A stretch of DNA of 64,000 bases from Azospirillum thiophilum (GCF_001305595.1 NZ_CP012401.1:1375001-1439000); one strand, 5' to 3'. Positions 55,576 through 63,843 are shown, numbered from the stretch's first letter. The notes: generated by a model not told the origin, from the sequence alone. Program-made: numbers and translations.

Positions 55576-56604
55576 TCAAAACACCGGGATGATCTCGTCC
55601 ATGTCGACGTCGCGGACTTCCTCGCCGGTGATGCCGACCTCGGGGATGGCGGGGAAGGGGATGCCGTAGCGGTCCAGCACGCCCTTCAGGTTCAGCATGG
55701 CGTTGCGCCAGTTCTCCTTCTTCGCCTCGTAGTCGGGGATGTGGAAACCGGCGTTGCGGGCGATGGCCTCCGCCTCGCGCTGGGTGGCGATGAAGTCGTC
55801 GGGCAGGTCCCAGAACTGCGGCGGCGGCTCGAACAGCACGGCCGACAGGAACAGGTAGCCGGCGCGGATCTGCTTGGTGATGACCGACTTGTCCTCGACC
55901 GCCAGGTGGGGATAGTCGCGCTCCATCACCGACATGCAGATCGCCATGTGGCGGCCCTCGTCGCGGCCGATGTTGCGGAAGGCCTCCTTGAACACCGGCT
56001 CGCTGCAGCCGGCCGCCATCTGGTGGAAGATGGTCGCCGCCGCGATCTCGCCCATCAGGAAGGAACTGAACAGCACCGCCAGCGAGTATTTCGGCACCGC
56101 CTTCTTGTAGCCGTCCCAATAGCGCCCGCCATTGTAGTACAGCCAGTGCGCGTTCTTCTGCAGCCGGCGGCCGAGGTCGGTCTTCGGCTCGTAGGTCAGC
56201 GGGCTGGTGGCCTCCAGCAGCCTGGTGATGGCGAGCCCGCACATCTGCTCGTGGTTCTGCTCGTCGCGGGTGACGGAGAAGAAGCAGCGGCGGACGGGAT
56301 CCTCCTCATGCACCTCGTAGGTCTTGATCAGCGCATGGGCGAAGACCGGCGGGGCCGAGGCGTCGAACACCGACAGGATGGTCCACCAATAGGCGATGGC
56401 CTCCCGTTCCTCCCACGAATAGCGCGACACGTCGAAGCTGTCCCAGGGCAGCTTGGCCGGGTCCCAGTTCTCGCGCTGGGCGGCGGCATAGACCTCTTCC
56501 AGCTTCCTGGTCTGCGACACCCAGGACAGCGGGTAGACGTTCGGCTGCGGCGTGGCGGGGGGGAACTCCATCGTGTTGGCGATGGGGGTGTAGTCCTTGG
56601 ACAT
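55576..56604 (-). CDS. Ferritin-like diiron oxygenase component, substrate unknown
   Basis: This 342-residue all-helical protein has the diiron pattern E115-x-x-H118 (TRDEQNHEQ) and E216-x-x-H219 (GRDEGRH), with further acidic residues such as E186 in FLMGEIAAATIF. The fold is like acyl-ACP desaturases and AurF-type N-oxygenases, but I do not recognise a named enzyme. It is followed by the ferredoxin reductase and preceded by a PaaX-type repressor, with operators at its promoter. I infer a ring-hydroxylating oxygenase that makes a phenolic acid for the homogentisate pathway; it does not look like BoxB, PaaA or a Rieske enzyme. Confidence 0.65.
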   Translation of the reverse strand: MSKDYTPIANTMEFPPATPQPNVYPLSWVSQTRKLEEVYAAAQRENWDPAKLPWDSFDVSRYSWEEREAIAYWWTILSVFDASAPPVFAHALIKTYEVHEEDPVRRCFFSVTRDEQNHEQMCGLAITRLLEATSPLTYEPKTDLGRRLQKNAHWLYYNGGRYWDGYKKAVPKYSLAVLFSSFLMGEIAAATIFHQMAAGCSEPVFKEAFRNIGRDEGRHMAICMSVMERDYPHLAVEDKSVITKQIRAGYLFLSAVLFEPPPQFWDLPDDFIATQREAEAIARNAGFHIPDYEAKKENWRNAMLNLKGVLDRYGIPFPAIPEVGITGEEVRDVDMDEIIPVF

Positions 56605-56669
56605 GGGGGCGTTTCCTCCGCGGGAATTCGGCGGGCGCTCACATTTCCATCGGCGCCCTGTGGTCTTTA

Positions 56670-56712
56670 TATGACACAGAAAAATCAGATCATCAACGGT
56701 ATCTGTATCATA
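56670..56712. promoter_or_regulatory. PaaX-type operator candidate at the diiron oxygenase promoter
   Basis: TATGACACAG (56670-56679) pairs with CTGTATCATA (56703-56712), 9 of 10 positions, spaced 23 bases. It lies about 70-110 bases before the oxygenase start. The same motif pair is found at the paaX side (57999-58042). Confidence 0.65.
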
Positions 56713-56773
56713 ATGACAAGGCGGAGAAGTCCCGTTAACCCATTGCCAGGAAAAGAAATATGTACGAAAGCGG

Positions 56774-56795
56774 CGAATTGATCCAGATCAATTCG
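56774..56795. promoter_or_regulatory. Perfect FNR/Anr/FixK-type box upstream of the oxygenase
   Basis: A perfect 10-bp inverted repeat (CGAATTGATC then GATCAATTCG, 2-base spacer) contains TTGAT-CCAG-ATCAA at 56778-56791, a perfect FNR-type consensus. It lies about 170 bases upstream of the oxygenase start. Confidence 0.7.
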
Positions 56796-56863
56796 TTCGT
56801 TCAACGGAGTTTATCGGCCGGATCGGTATCGGAAACCGCCACCCGAATGGCAGGCGGAAGCGC

Positions 56864-57808
56864 TCAGCCGGCGGCGATGGTTTCCAGCCCGCCGAAGCGC
56901 CCGTGGAAGGACGGCTGGGCATCGGGCAGCGGGCCGTTGGCGGTGGTCGCCGCCTGCATCAGGAAGGCTTCCGATGGGCCTGCCAGCCGGCGGTAGAGGT
57001 TGCGCGTCAGCATCCGCGATTCCTGGCCCGGCCAGTCGGCCGGAAGCAGGTCGGGCGGCAGCATCGGGTCGCGCAGCAGGATGCGTCGGAAATCATGGAT
57101 CATCAGCGTGCGCAGGACGAAGCAGGCGGCGGGGTCCAGGGCCTCCGCCGCGTCGACCGCCGCCCAGACCGGACGGAAATGATCCAGGAACGCCGCATAA
57201 TCATGTTCGAGCTGATCGATGTCCCAGCAGCCGCGCACCAGATCGCGCAGCGCCCCGAACCCTTCGGCCCGGTCCAGGCTGGCCTTCATGTGGACGATCC
57301 GGTCGGCGACCCCCAGCTCCGCCAGCGACCGGTGCATCGCCGCCTCGTCGCAGTTGGGATGGGCGTAGACGGTGGCCGATGCGGCGCCGAAGCCCTGCCA
57401 GGTCAATTCCCGCCGCAAGGCGTCGCGGGTCTCGGCGTCGAGCGCGTTGGGCGGCACCAGCAGCAGGTCCCAGCCGCGGTCCCACTCGCGGGCCAGCGGC
57501 GCGTAGATCCGCCGTTCCGCCGCCGCGAAGCGCTCCTTGCCGCTGTCGGTCACCCGGTAGAAGCTGCGCCGGCCGATCTGGGTGTTGGTCAGCCAATCGT
57601 CCTTGCACAGCCGGAAGACCGAGGTGCGGACGATCCGCTCGCTCATCCCGAACAGCCCCATCAGCTCGATCAGGCTGCCCAGCCACAGCGACCCGCCATG
57701 CGGCAGAACCGCGTCGCCATAGGCGGTGATGATCAGCGACTTGGCCCGCGGCGCGATGGCTTCTGTCAGCTGGGCGGCGAGGTCTTCGGGGCGGCGTGGG
57801 CGGGCCAT
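56864..57808 (-). CDS. PaaX-family transcriptional regulator
   Basis: This 314-residue regulator has the PaaX N-terminal winged helix (RAKSLIITAYGDAVLPHGGS, SLIELMGLFGMSERIVRTSV, FRLCKDDWLTNTQIGRRSFY) and the C-terminal PaaX domain. PaaX represses phenylacetate genes and responds to phenylacetyl-CoA; the effector for this relative is unknown. The start at 57808 (MARPRRPEDLAAQL) is used; a longer frame has an arginine-rich leader. It is in the same direction as, and upstream of, the oxygenase, and divergent from the transporter. Confidence 0.88.
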   Translation of the reverse strand: MARPRRPEDLAAQLTEAIAPRAKSLIITAYGDAVLPHGGSLWLGSLIELMGLFGMSERIVRTSVFRLCKDDWLTNTQIGRRSFYRVTDSGKERFAAAERRIYAPLAREWDRGWDLLLVPPNALDAETRDALRRELTWQGFGAASATVYAHPNCDEAAMHRSLAELGVADRIVHMKASLDRAEGFGALRDLVRGCWDIDQLEHDYAAFLDHFRPVWAAVDAAEALDPAACFVLRTLMIHDFRRILLRDPMLPPDLLPADWPGQESRMLTRNLYRRLAGPSEAFLMQAATTANGPLPDAQPSFHGRFGGLETIAAG

Positions 57809-57998
57809 GCGGCGGGGGCGTCCTTGTTGCGGGCGGAACTGTTGCGGGCGCGATGCGATGCGGACGGCACGGCGATGGGGCGGCGTCGGGAGTTGTATAC
57901 GCAACCCGCCCCCCCGAGGGCCAGCGCCGCGACGGGGCGGGACGCGCCGGCGTCTCCGGATAGGATGGTGGCCGGACTTTCCGTTTGACAATCATTAA

Positions 57999-58042
57999 TA
58001 TGATACACTACGGTTGGTTCATTGAAGTAAAAATGTGTCATA
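57999..58042. promoter_or_regulatory. PaaX-type operator candidate in the paaX/transporter region
   Basis: TATGATACA (57999-58007) and TGTGTCATA (58034-58042) match as an inverted repeat in 8 of 9 positions with a 26-base spacer, nearly the same spacing as the pair at 56670-56712. It fits autoregulation of paaX and control of the transporter. Confidence 0.65.
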
Positions 58043-58160
58043 AAACGAAGCATCGGTTTCCCTCCCCGCCGTTCGCGGGACCGCGGAAGGACGGGACGGG
58101 CACCGGGAGTATCCGGATCGCGATTATGGTCTTGGTAGCGGAAATTTTTCTTCAGAAATC

Positions 58161-58176
58161 ATTTCGTTTGAAACAT
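58161..58176. promoter_or_regulatory. MarR-type operator candidate upstream of the ABC transporter
   Basis: ATTTCGTTTGAAACAT at 58161-58176; its reverse complement shares the 13-base core GTTTCAAACGAAA with the marR/hmgA operator at 49664. It lies about 85-100 bases before the substrate-binding protein start. Confidence 0.6.
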
Positions 58177-58258
58177 TATGTAAGTCAAATCGTCCCGCCG
58201 AACCGGGACCGGGCCGTCGCCCGGGCCGGTGATAAGGGGGCAGCCAAGGGAGGTCATC

Positions 58259-59422
58259 TTGCGCAGACGCCTGCTTTCCACCATCGCCCTTTCCATCACC
58301 GCCATGTTTGCGGTGTCCGGCATGCTGTCCGGTGCGGCGGTCGCCGCCGATCCGATCAAGGTCGGCGCCATCGTCTCCGCCACCGGCCCGGCCTCCTTCC
58401 TCGGCGATCCCGAGAAGAAGGTGCTGGAGCTCTATGCCGACCGCATCAACCAGGCGGGCGGCATCGCTGGCCGGCCGGTCCAGCTGACCGTCTATGACGA
58501 CGGCGGCGCGGCGGACAAGGCGGCCTCCTTCACCAAGCGCCTGATCGAGAGCGACGGCGTCGACGTGATCGTCGGCGGCACCACGACCGCGGCGACCATG
58601 GCGGCGGTGCCGCTGGTGGAGCGGGCCGGCGTGCCCTTCATCTCGCTGGCCGGCGCGGTGGTGATCGTGGAGCCGGTGAAGAAGTGGGTGTTCAAGACCC
58701 CGCACACCGACCGCATGGCCGCCGAGAAGGTGATGGAGGACATGAAGGCGCGCGGGCTGACCAGGCTGGCGCTGCTGTCGGAGGATTCCGGCTTCGGCAA
58801 GTCCGGCCGCGAGCAGACGCTGGCCGTCGCCAAGGAGCGCGGGATCGAGCTGGTCGCCGACGAAACTTATGGCGCCAAGGACACCGACGTCACCGCCCAG
58901 CTGACCAAGGTGAAGAACAACGCCGCGGCGCAGGCGGTGCTGGTGTTTGGCCTCGGCCAGGGGCCGGCGGTGGTGACCAAGAACTACCGCCAGCTCGGCA
59001 TCTCGCTGCCGCTCTACCAGTCGCACGGCGTGGCGTCGAAGGAATATATCCGGCTGGCCGGCGGGGCCGCCGAGGGTGTCCGCCTGCCGGCCGCCGGTCT
59101 GGTCGTCGCGGCGCAGCTGCCGGACAGCGACCCGCAGAAGAAGGTGGCGACCGAGTTCACCAAAATCTACGAGGACAGCTTCAGCTCGGAGGTCTCGACC
59201 TTCGCCGGCCATGCCTATGACGGGCTGATGATCGCGCTGGACGCGGTGAAGCGCGCCGGCGGCACCGACAAGGCCAAGCTGCGCGACGCCATCGAGCAGA
59301 CCAAGGGCTATGTCGGCACCGGCGGCATCGTGACCATGAGCGCCAAGGACCACATGGGCCTGACGCTGGACGCCTTCCACATGGTGGAGGTGAAACAGGG
59401 TGACTGGGCGCTGGTGAAGTAA
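58259..59422 (+). CDS. ABC transporter substrate-binding protein (branched-chain amino acid/aromatic acid type)
   Basis: This 387-residue periplasmic protein has a signal peptide (LLSTIALSITAMFAVSGM... to AVAADPIKVG) and the LivK-like fold (VGAIVSATGPASFLGDPEKK, GLTRLALLSEDSGFGKSGRE). It starts with TTG at 58259 after GGGAGG; a GTG at 58229 is less likely. Such proteins in aromatic clusters often bind aromatic acids rather than amino acids; the ligand is not known. First gene of the importer operon. Confidence 0.88.
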   Translation: MRRRLLSTIALSITAMFAVSGMLSGAAVAADPIKVGAIVSATGPASFLGDPEKKVLELYADRINQAGGIAGRPVQLTVYDDGGAADKAASFTKRLIESDGVDVIVGGTTTAATMAAVPLVERAGVPFISLAGAVVIVEPVKKWVFKTPHTDRMAAEKVMEDMKARGLTRLALLSEDSGFGKSGREQTLAVAKERGIELVADETYGAKDTDVTAQLTKVKNNAAAQAVLVFGLGQGPAVVTKNYRQLGISLPLYQSHGVASKEYIRLAGGAAEGVRLPAAGLVVAAQLPDSDPQKKVATEFTKIYEDSFSSEVSTFAGHAYDGLMIALDAVKRAGGTDKAKLRDAIEQTKGYVGTGGIVTMSAKDHMGLTLDAFHMVEVKQGDWALVK

Positions 59423-59456
59423 GGGTAGCGGCCCTCTCTCGCACTCAAGCCACGAT

Positions 59457-59560
59457 GCCCCCTCCCTAACCCTCCCCCACCTGTGGTGGGAGAGGGGACT
59501 GCCGCCGCTTTCCCGTGAGGCACCCTCTCCCTCGCAGAGGGGGAGGGTCGGGGAGGGGGC
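59457..59560. repeat. CCCTCCC/GGGAGGG dispersed repeat, copy D
   Basis: It begins CCCCCTCCCTAACCCTCCCC and shares GGGAGAGGGGACTGCCGC with copies C and E. It lies between the substrate-binding protein and the first permease gene, and ends near GGAGGGGGC at 59560. Confidence 0.75.
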
Positions 59561-59582
59561 CTGCGAAGCGGAAACCCAAACG

Positions 59583-60458
59583 ATGTTCGCGGAACTGCTG
59601 CAATACATGCTGTCGGGGCTGACCATCGGCGCGATCTATGCGCTGGCGGGGCTCGGCTTCTCGATCATCTACAATGCCAGCCACGTCATCAACTTCGCCC
59701 AGGGCGAGTTCATCATGATCGGCGGCATGGCGTCGGCGACCCTGACGGCGTCGGGGGTGCCGCTGCCGCTGGCGATCATGATCGGCTGCGGCGGCGCCAT
59801 GCTGGTCGGCGTCCTGGTGGCGAAATTCGCGGTGGAACGGGCGCGCAACGCCTCGACCGTCACCCTGATCATCATCACCATCGGCGCGTCGATCTTCCTG
59901 CGCGGCATCGCCGAACTCATCTGGGGCAAGGACTTCAAGCGGCTCGACGCCTTCTCCGGCGAGACGCCGATCCAGATCCTGGGCGCCTCGATGCAGCCGC
60001 AGTCGCTGTGGGTGGTAGGCACGGCCGCCGTGCTGATCGTCGCCATCGGCCTGTTCTTCGCCAGGACGCTGACCGGCAAGGCGATGCTCGCCACCTCGCA
60101 CAACCGGCTGGCCGCCCAGCTGGTCGGCATCGACGTCAAGCGGGTGGTGCTCGCCTCCTTCGCGCTGTCGGCGGCGCTGGGTGCCGTCGGCGGGGCGGTG
60201 GTGGCTCCGATCACCTTCTCCTACACCGAGATGGGCATCATGCTGGGGCTGAAGGGCTTCACCGCCGCGGTGCTGGGGGGGCTGGGCCACGGGCCGGGCG
60301 CGGTGGCCGGCGGCTTGATCGTCGGCGTCGCCGAGGCGCTGGGCGCCGGCTACATCTCGTCGGCCTACAAGGACGCCATCGCCTTCGTCATCATCCTGGC
60401 CGTCCTCCTCTTCATGCCGAACGGGCTGTTCGGCAAACGCGGCACCGAACGGGTGTAA
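59583..60458 (+). CDS. ABC transporter permease, LivH-type
   Basis: This 291-residue protein has about eight transmembrane segments (LSGLTIGAIYALAGLGFSII and others) and the LivH loop motif NRLAAQLVGIDVKRV. It forms one half of the membrane channel with the LivM-like protein that follows. The start is 22 bases after the dispersed repeat. Confidence 0.92.
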   Translation: MFAELLQYMLSGLTIGAIYALAGLGFSIIYNASHVINFAQGEFIMIGGMASATLTASGVPLPLAIMIGCGGAMLVGVLVAKFAVERARNASTVTLIIITIGASIFLRGIAELIWGKDFKRLDAFSGETPIQILGASMQPQSLWVVGTAAVLIVAIGLFFARTLTGKAMLATSHNRLAAQLVGIDVKRVVLASFALSAALGAVGGAVVAPITFSYTEMGIMLGLKGFTAAVLGGLGHGPGAVAGGLIVGVAEALGAGYISSAYKDAIAFVIILAVLLFMPNGLFGKRGTERV

Positions 60459-60472
60459 GGACCTTCAAGACG

Positions 60473-61420
60473 ATGAACGCACTCCTTCACGGGCGGCTGA
60501 CCGGCCTCATGGTACTGGCTGCCGCGATCGCGGTCCTGCCGGCCTTCCTGCCCAACAACTTCTATCTCGACATCGCCATCCTGGCCGGCTTCAACGCCGT
60601 GGTCTGCGTCGGGCTGAACCTGCTGATCGGCTATGCCGGGCAGATCAGCCTCGGCCATGCCGGCTTCTTCGGCATCGGCGCCTATGCGTCGGGCGTGCTG
60701 GTCGGAACCTACGGCTGGCCGCCGGTGCTGGCGCTGCTGGCCGGGGCCGCCGTCGTCGGGCTGCTGGCCTTCGCGGTCGCCAAGCCGATCCTGCGGCTGA
60801 AGGGCCATTACCTCGCCATGGCGACACTCGGCATCGGCATCATCGTGTCGATCGTGCTGCGCACCGAAAGCGGCCTGACCGGCGGCCCCGACGGCATGAT
60901 GGTCGAGCCGTTCCGCATCTTCGGGATCGAGCTGTATGGCGAGAAGGTCTGGTACTGGGTGGTCGGCGTCCTGCTGGTCGGGGTGGTCTGGCTGTCCCTG
61001 AACCTGATCGACAGCCCGATGGGCCGGGCGCTGCGCGCCGTCCACGGGTCGGAGGTGGCGGCCGAGGTGGTCGGCGTCGACACCGCGCGCTTCAAGGTGC
61101 TGGTCTTCGTGCTGTCGGCGGTGTTCGCCAGCGTGGCCGGCAGCCTGTTCGCCCATTACGCCGGCCTGATCACCCCGGCCAAGGCCGACTTCTTCAAGTC
61201 GATCGAGCTGGTGACCATGGTGGTGTTCGGCGGCATGGCCTCGACCTTCGGCGCGGTGGTCGGCGCGGTGGTGCTGACGCTGCTGCCGCAGGCGCTGACC
61301 ATGTTCCAGGACTACCAGCAGATCGTGCTGGGCGGCATCCTGATGGCGACGATGGTGTTCATGCCCAAGGGCCTGCTTCCCACCCTGGCGGCACTGCTCC
61401 CGGCGCGGAGGCGGGCATGA
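60473..61420 (+). CDS. ABC transporter permease, LivM-type
   Basis: This 315-residue permease has multiple transmembrane segments and the LivM features NLLIGYAGQISLGHAGFFGI and GRALRAVHGSEVAAEVVGVD. It pairs with the LivH-type protein. Its stop overlaps the next ATP-binding gene start (ATGA). Confidence 0.92.
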   Translation: MNALLHGRLTGLMVLAAAIAVLPAFLPNNFYLDIAILAGFNAVVCVGLNLLIGYAGQISLGHAGFFGIGAYASGVLVGTYGWPPVLALLAGAAVVGLLAFAVAKPILRLKGHYLAMATLGIGIIVSIVLRTESGLTGGPDGMMVEPFRIFGIELYGEKVWYWVVGVLLVGVVWLSLNLIDSPMGRALRAVHGSEVAAEVVGVDTARFKVLVFVLSAVFASVAGSLFAHYAGLITPAKADFFKSIELVTMVVFGGMASTFGAVVGAVVLTLLPQALTMFQDYQQIVLGGILMATMVFMPKGLLPTLAALLPARRRA

Positions 61421-62241
61421 AGATGCTGGCAACCACAGAGATTTCCCTGGATATGACGACCCAGGCCCGCCGCATCGGCCCGCCGATCCTGAAGGTGGAG
61501 CATCTCAGCCGCGAATTCGGCGGCGTGCTCGCCGTCGGCGATCTCAGCTTCACCATCGCGGCCGGCGACATCCATTCGATCATCGGGCCGAACGGGGCGG
61601 GCAAGACCACGCTGTTCAACCTGGTGACCGGCGTCTACAAGCCGTCGGGCGGCAGGGTGCTGTTCGACGGGGCCGACGTGTCGGGCATGGCGCCCTACCG
61701 GCTGGCCGCCCGCGGCATGTCGCGCACCTTCCAGAACCTGCAGATCTTCTTCAACATGACGGCTCTGGAGAACGTCATGGTGGGGCGGCACCTGCACCTG
61801 GACACCCGGCTGCTGCCGGCGCTGTTCCGCTTCCCCTCGCTGGTGCGCAAGGACCGCGAGGCGCGCGACCGCGCGGTGCAGCTGATGACCGATGTCGGGC
61901 TGGAGAAATACATCGACGCCGATGCCGCCTCCATGCCCTACGGCGCGCTGAAGCGGCTGGAGATCGCCCGTGCGCTGGCGTCGGAGCCGAAGCTTCTGCT
62001 GCTGGACGAGCCGGCGGCCGGCCTGAACGCCACCGAAAGCCGCGAGATCGACGAGGTCATCAAGACCGTGGCGGGCAACGGCGTCACCATCGTCCTGGTG
62101 GAGCACGACATGAAGATGGTGATGGGCATCTCGCACCGGATCACCGCGCTGAACCAGGGCCGCATGCTGGCCGAGGGCACGCCGCAGGAGGTGGGAGCCA
62201 ACCCGGATGTCATCGCCGCCTATCTCGGCGCCGCACCGTAA
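61417..62241 (+). CDS. ABC transporter ATP-binding protein, LivG-type
   Basis: This 274-residue ATPase has Walker A GPNGAGKTT, a Q loop in RTFQNLQIF, Walker B LLLLDEPAAG and the H loop VEHDM. The expected ABC signature LSGGQ is replaced by MPYGALKRLEIARAL, as seen in many LivG-type proteins. It has a 27-residue N-terminal extension before ILKVEHLSREFGG. Coupled to the LivM gene. Confidence 0.92.
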   Translation: MKMLATTEISLDMTTQARRIGPPILKVEHLSREFGGVLAVGDLSFTIAAGDIHSIIGPNGAGKTTLFNLVTGVYKPSGGRVLFDGADVSGMAPYRLAARGMSRTFQNLQIFFNMTALENVMVGRHLHLDTRLLPALFRFPSLVRKDREARDRAVQLMTDVGLEKYIDADAASMPYGALKRLEIARALASEPKLLLLDEPAAGLNATESREIDEVIKTVAGNGVTIVLVEHDMKMVMGISHRITALNQGRMLAEGTPQEVGANPDVIAAYLGAAP

Positions 62242-62254
62242 GGAGGGAGCCCCC

Positions 62255-62959
62255 ATGCTTCTGGAGATCGAGGGCCTCAACAGCCATTACGGCCGCATCC
62301 ACGCGCTGAAATCGGCCAGCCTGACCGTACGGGAGGGCGAGCTGGTGGCGCTGGTTGGCGCCAACGGGGCCGGCAAGACGACGCTGCTGCGCACCCTGTC
62401 CGGCGTCCATCCCGCCAGCAGCGGGCGCATCACCTTCGACGGCTGCGACATCACCCGGATGAAATCGTCGCGCCGGGTGGCGGAGGGCGTGGTGCAGGTG
62501 CCGGAGGGCCGCCAGCTGTTCGGGCCGCAGACGGTCGAGGACAATCTTAGGCTCGGCGCCTTCCGCCGCGGCAGCGGCAGGCCGGACGAGGACATCGGCC
62601 GGCTGTACGAGATGTTCCCGATGCTGAAGGTCAAGCGCGACCAGCCCGCCGGCACCCTGTCGGGCGGCCAGCAGCAGATCGTGGCATTGGGCCGCGCGCT
62701 GATGGCGAAACCCCGGCTGCTGCTGCTGGACGAGCCCAGCATGGGGCTGGCGCCGCTGCTGGTGGCGGAGATCTTCGACGCGGTGCAGCGGCTGAAGCGC
62801 GAGGGCACCACCATCCTGCTGGTCGAGCAGAACGCCCATGCGGCGCTCGCCATCGCCGACCGCGGCTATGTGATCGAGACCGGCGAGATCGTGCTGAGCG
62901 ACAGCGGCGCCGCCCTGCTGAGCAACGAGCGGGTGCGGCAGGCTTATCTCGGGCTGTGA
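62255..62959 (+). CDS. ABC transporter ATP-binding protein, LivF-type
   Basis: This 234-residue ATPase has Walker A GANGAGKTTLL, signature LSGGQQQ, Walker B LLLLDEPSMG and the H loop LVEQNAH. AGGAGGG precedes the ATG at 62255. With the LivG-type protein it powers the importer. Confidence 0.93.
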   Translation: MLLEIEGLNSHYGRIHALKSASLTVREGELVALVGANGAGKTTLLRTLSGVHPASSGRITFDGCDITRMKSSRRVAEGVVQVPEGRQLFGPQTVEDNLRLGAFRRGSGRPDEDIGRLYEMFPMLKVKRDQPAGTLSGGQQQIVALGRALMAKPRLLLLDEPSMGLAPLLVAEIFDAVQRLKREGTTILLVEQNAHAALAIADRGYVIETGEIVLSDSGAALLSNERVRQAYLGL

Positions 62960-62979
62960 TCAGGGTATCGGCTGCCGAT

Positions 62980-63159
62980 GCCCCCTCCCTAACCCTCCCC
63001 CGCTCTCGGCGGACCTATGGTCCGCCTGCCGCGTCAGCACAAAGCGCAGCTTTGTGCGAGAGCTTCGCGGGAGAGGGGACTGCCGCCGCTCCTTTGCAAA
63101 ATTCCCCGCAAAGCTCCTACCCCCTCTCCCGCGGAGCGGGGGAGGGATGGGGAGGGGGC
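62980..63159. repeat. CCCTCCC/GGGAGGG dispersed repeat, copy E (long)
   Basis: It begins with CCCCCTCCCTAACCCTCCCC and carries GGGAGAGGGGACTGCCGCCGCT, with an extra inner inverted repeat near 63010-63060. It ends GGAGGGGGC near 63159. It lies between the importer and the isomerase gene. Confidence 0.75.
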
Positions 63160-63192
63160 AACCGCCGCGACACTTCAACGGACACCAATCCC

Positions 63193-63843
63193 GTGAAACT
63201 CCACACCTACTTCCGCTCCTCCGCCGCCTACCGGGTGCGCATCGCGCTCAACCTCAAGGGGCTGGCGCCGGACCAGGCCTTCGTCCATCTGCGCCGGGGG
63301 GAGCAGGCGAAGCCGCCCTTCGCCGACCTCAACCCGGAGCGTCTGGTCCCGGCGCTGGAGGTCGACGGGCCGGACGGGCACCATGTGCTGACCCAGTCGC
63401 TCGCCATCATCGAGTATCTGGACGAGACCCATCCCGCCCCGCCGCTGCTGCCGGCGGATCCGGCCGGTCGCGCCCGGGTGCGGGCGCTGGCGCTGGCGGT
63501 GGCCTGCGATCTCCACCCGCTCAACAATCTGCGGGTGCTTGGCCATCTGAAGGCGATGGGCCACCCCCAGGAGGAGGTCGACGGCTGGTATCGCCACTGG
63601 ATCGCCATCGGGCTGACGGCGCTGGAGGCGCAGCTTGCCGGCGATCCGCGCACCGGGCGGTTCTGCCATGGCGACACGCCCGGTCTGGCCGACGTGGTGC
63701 TGGTGCCGCAGATGGCGAACGCCCGCCGGTTCGGCTGCCCGCTGGACGCCTATCCGACGCTGCTGCGCATCGACGGGGCCTGCCGTGCCCTGCCGGCCTT
63801 CGCCGCCGCGGCTCCCGACCGGCAACCCGACGCCGAGGCGTGA
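63193..63843 (+). CDS. maiA: Maleylacetoacetate isomerase
   Basis: This 216-residue zeta-class GST-like enzyme has the SSAAYRVRIALNLKG catalytic loop of maleylacetoacetate isomerases, the glutathione site with LVPALEV and QSLAIIEYLDE, and a C-terminal helical domain. It turns maleylacetoacetate into fumarylacetoacetate with glutathione, completing the homogentisate route between hmgA and the fumarylacetoacetase. GTG at 63193 is the start. Confidence 0.92.
   Translation: MKLHTYFRSSAAYRVRIALNLKGLAPDQAFVHLRRGEQAKPPFADLNPERLVPALEVDGPDGHHVLTQSLAIIEYLDETHPAPPLLPADPAGRARVRALALAVACDLHPLNNLRVLGHLKAMGHPQEEVDGWYRHWIAIGLTALEAQLAGDPRTGRFCHGDTPGLADVVLVPQMANARRFGCPLDAYPTLLRIDGACRALPAFAAAAPDRQPDAEA

Larger units (their letters stand above)
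57809..58258. other. 450-base divergent control region between paaX and the ABC transporter
   Basis: It holds no supported gene. Within it are a PaaX-type operator pair (57999-58042), a one-mismatch FNR-like site (57985-57998, TTGAC-AATC-ATTAA), and a MarR-type site (58161-58176). The 57981-58060 and 58140-58190 parts are AT-richer, as expected for promoters. Confidence 0.6.

Noticed and set aside
57985-57998. FNR-like site TTGAC-AATC-ATTAA next to the PaaX operator
   Set aside because: It has one mismatch in a conserved position and overlaps AT-rich promoter DNA, so it was not listed as a separate site.
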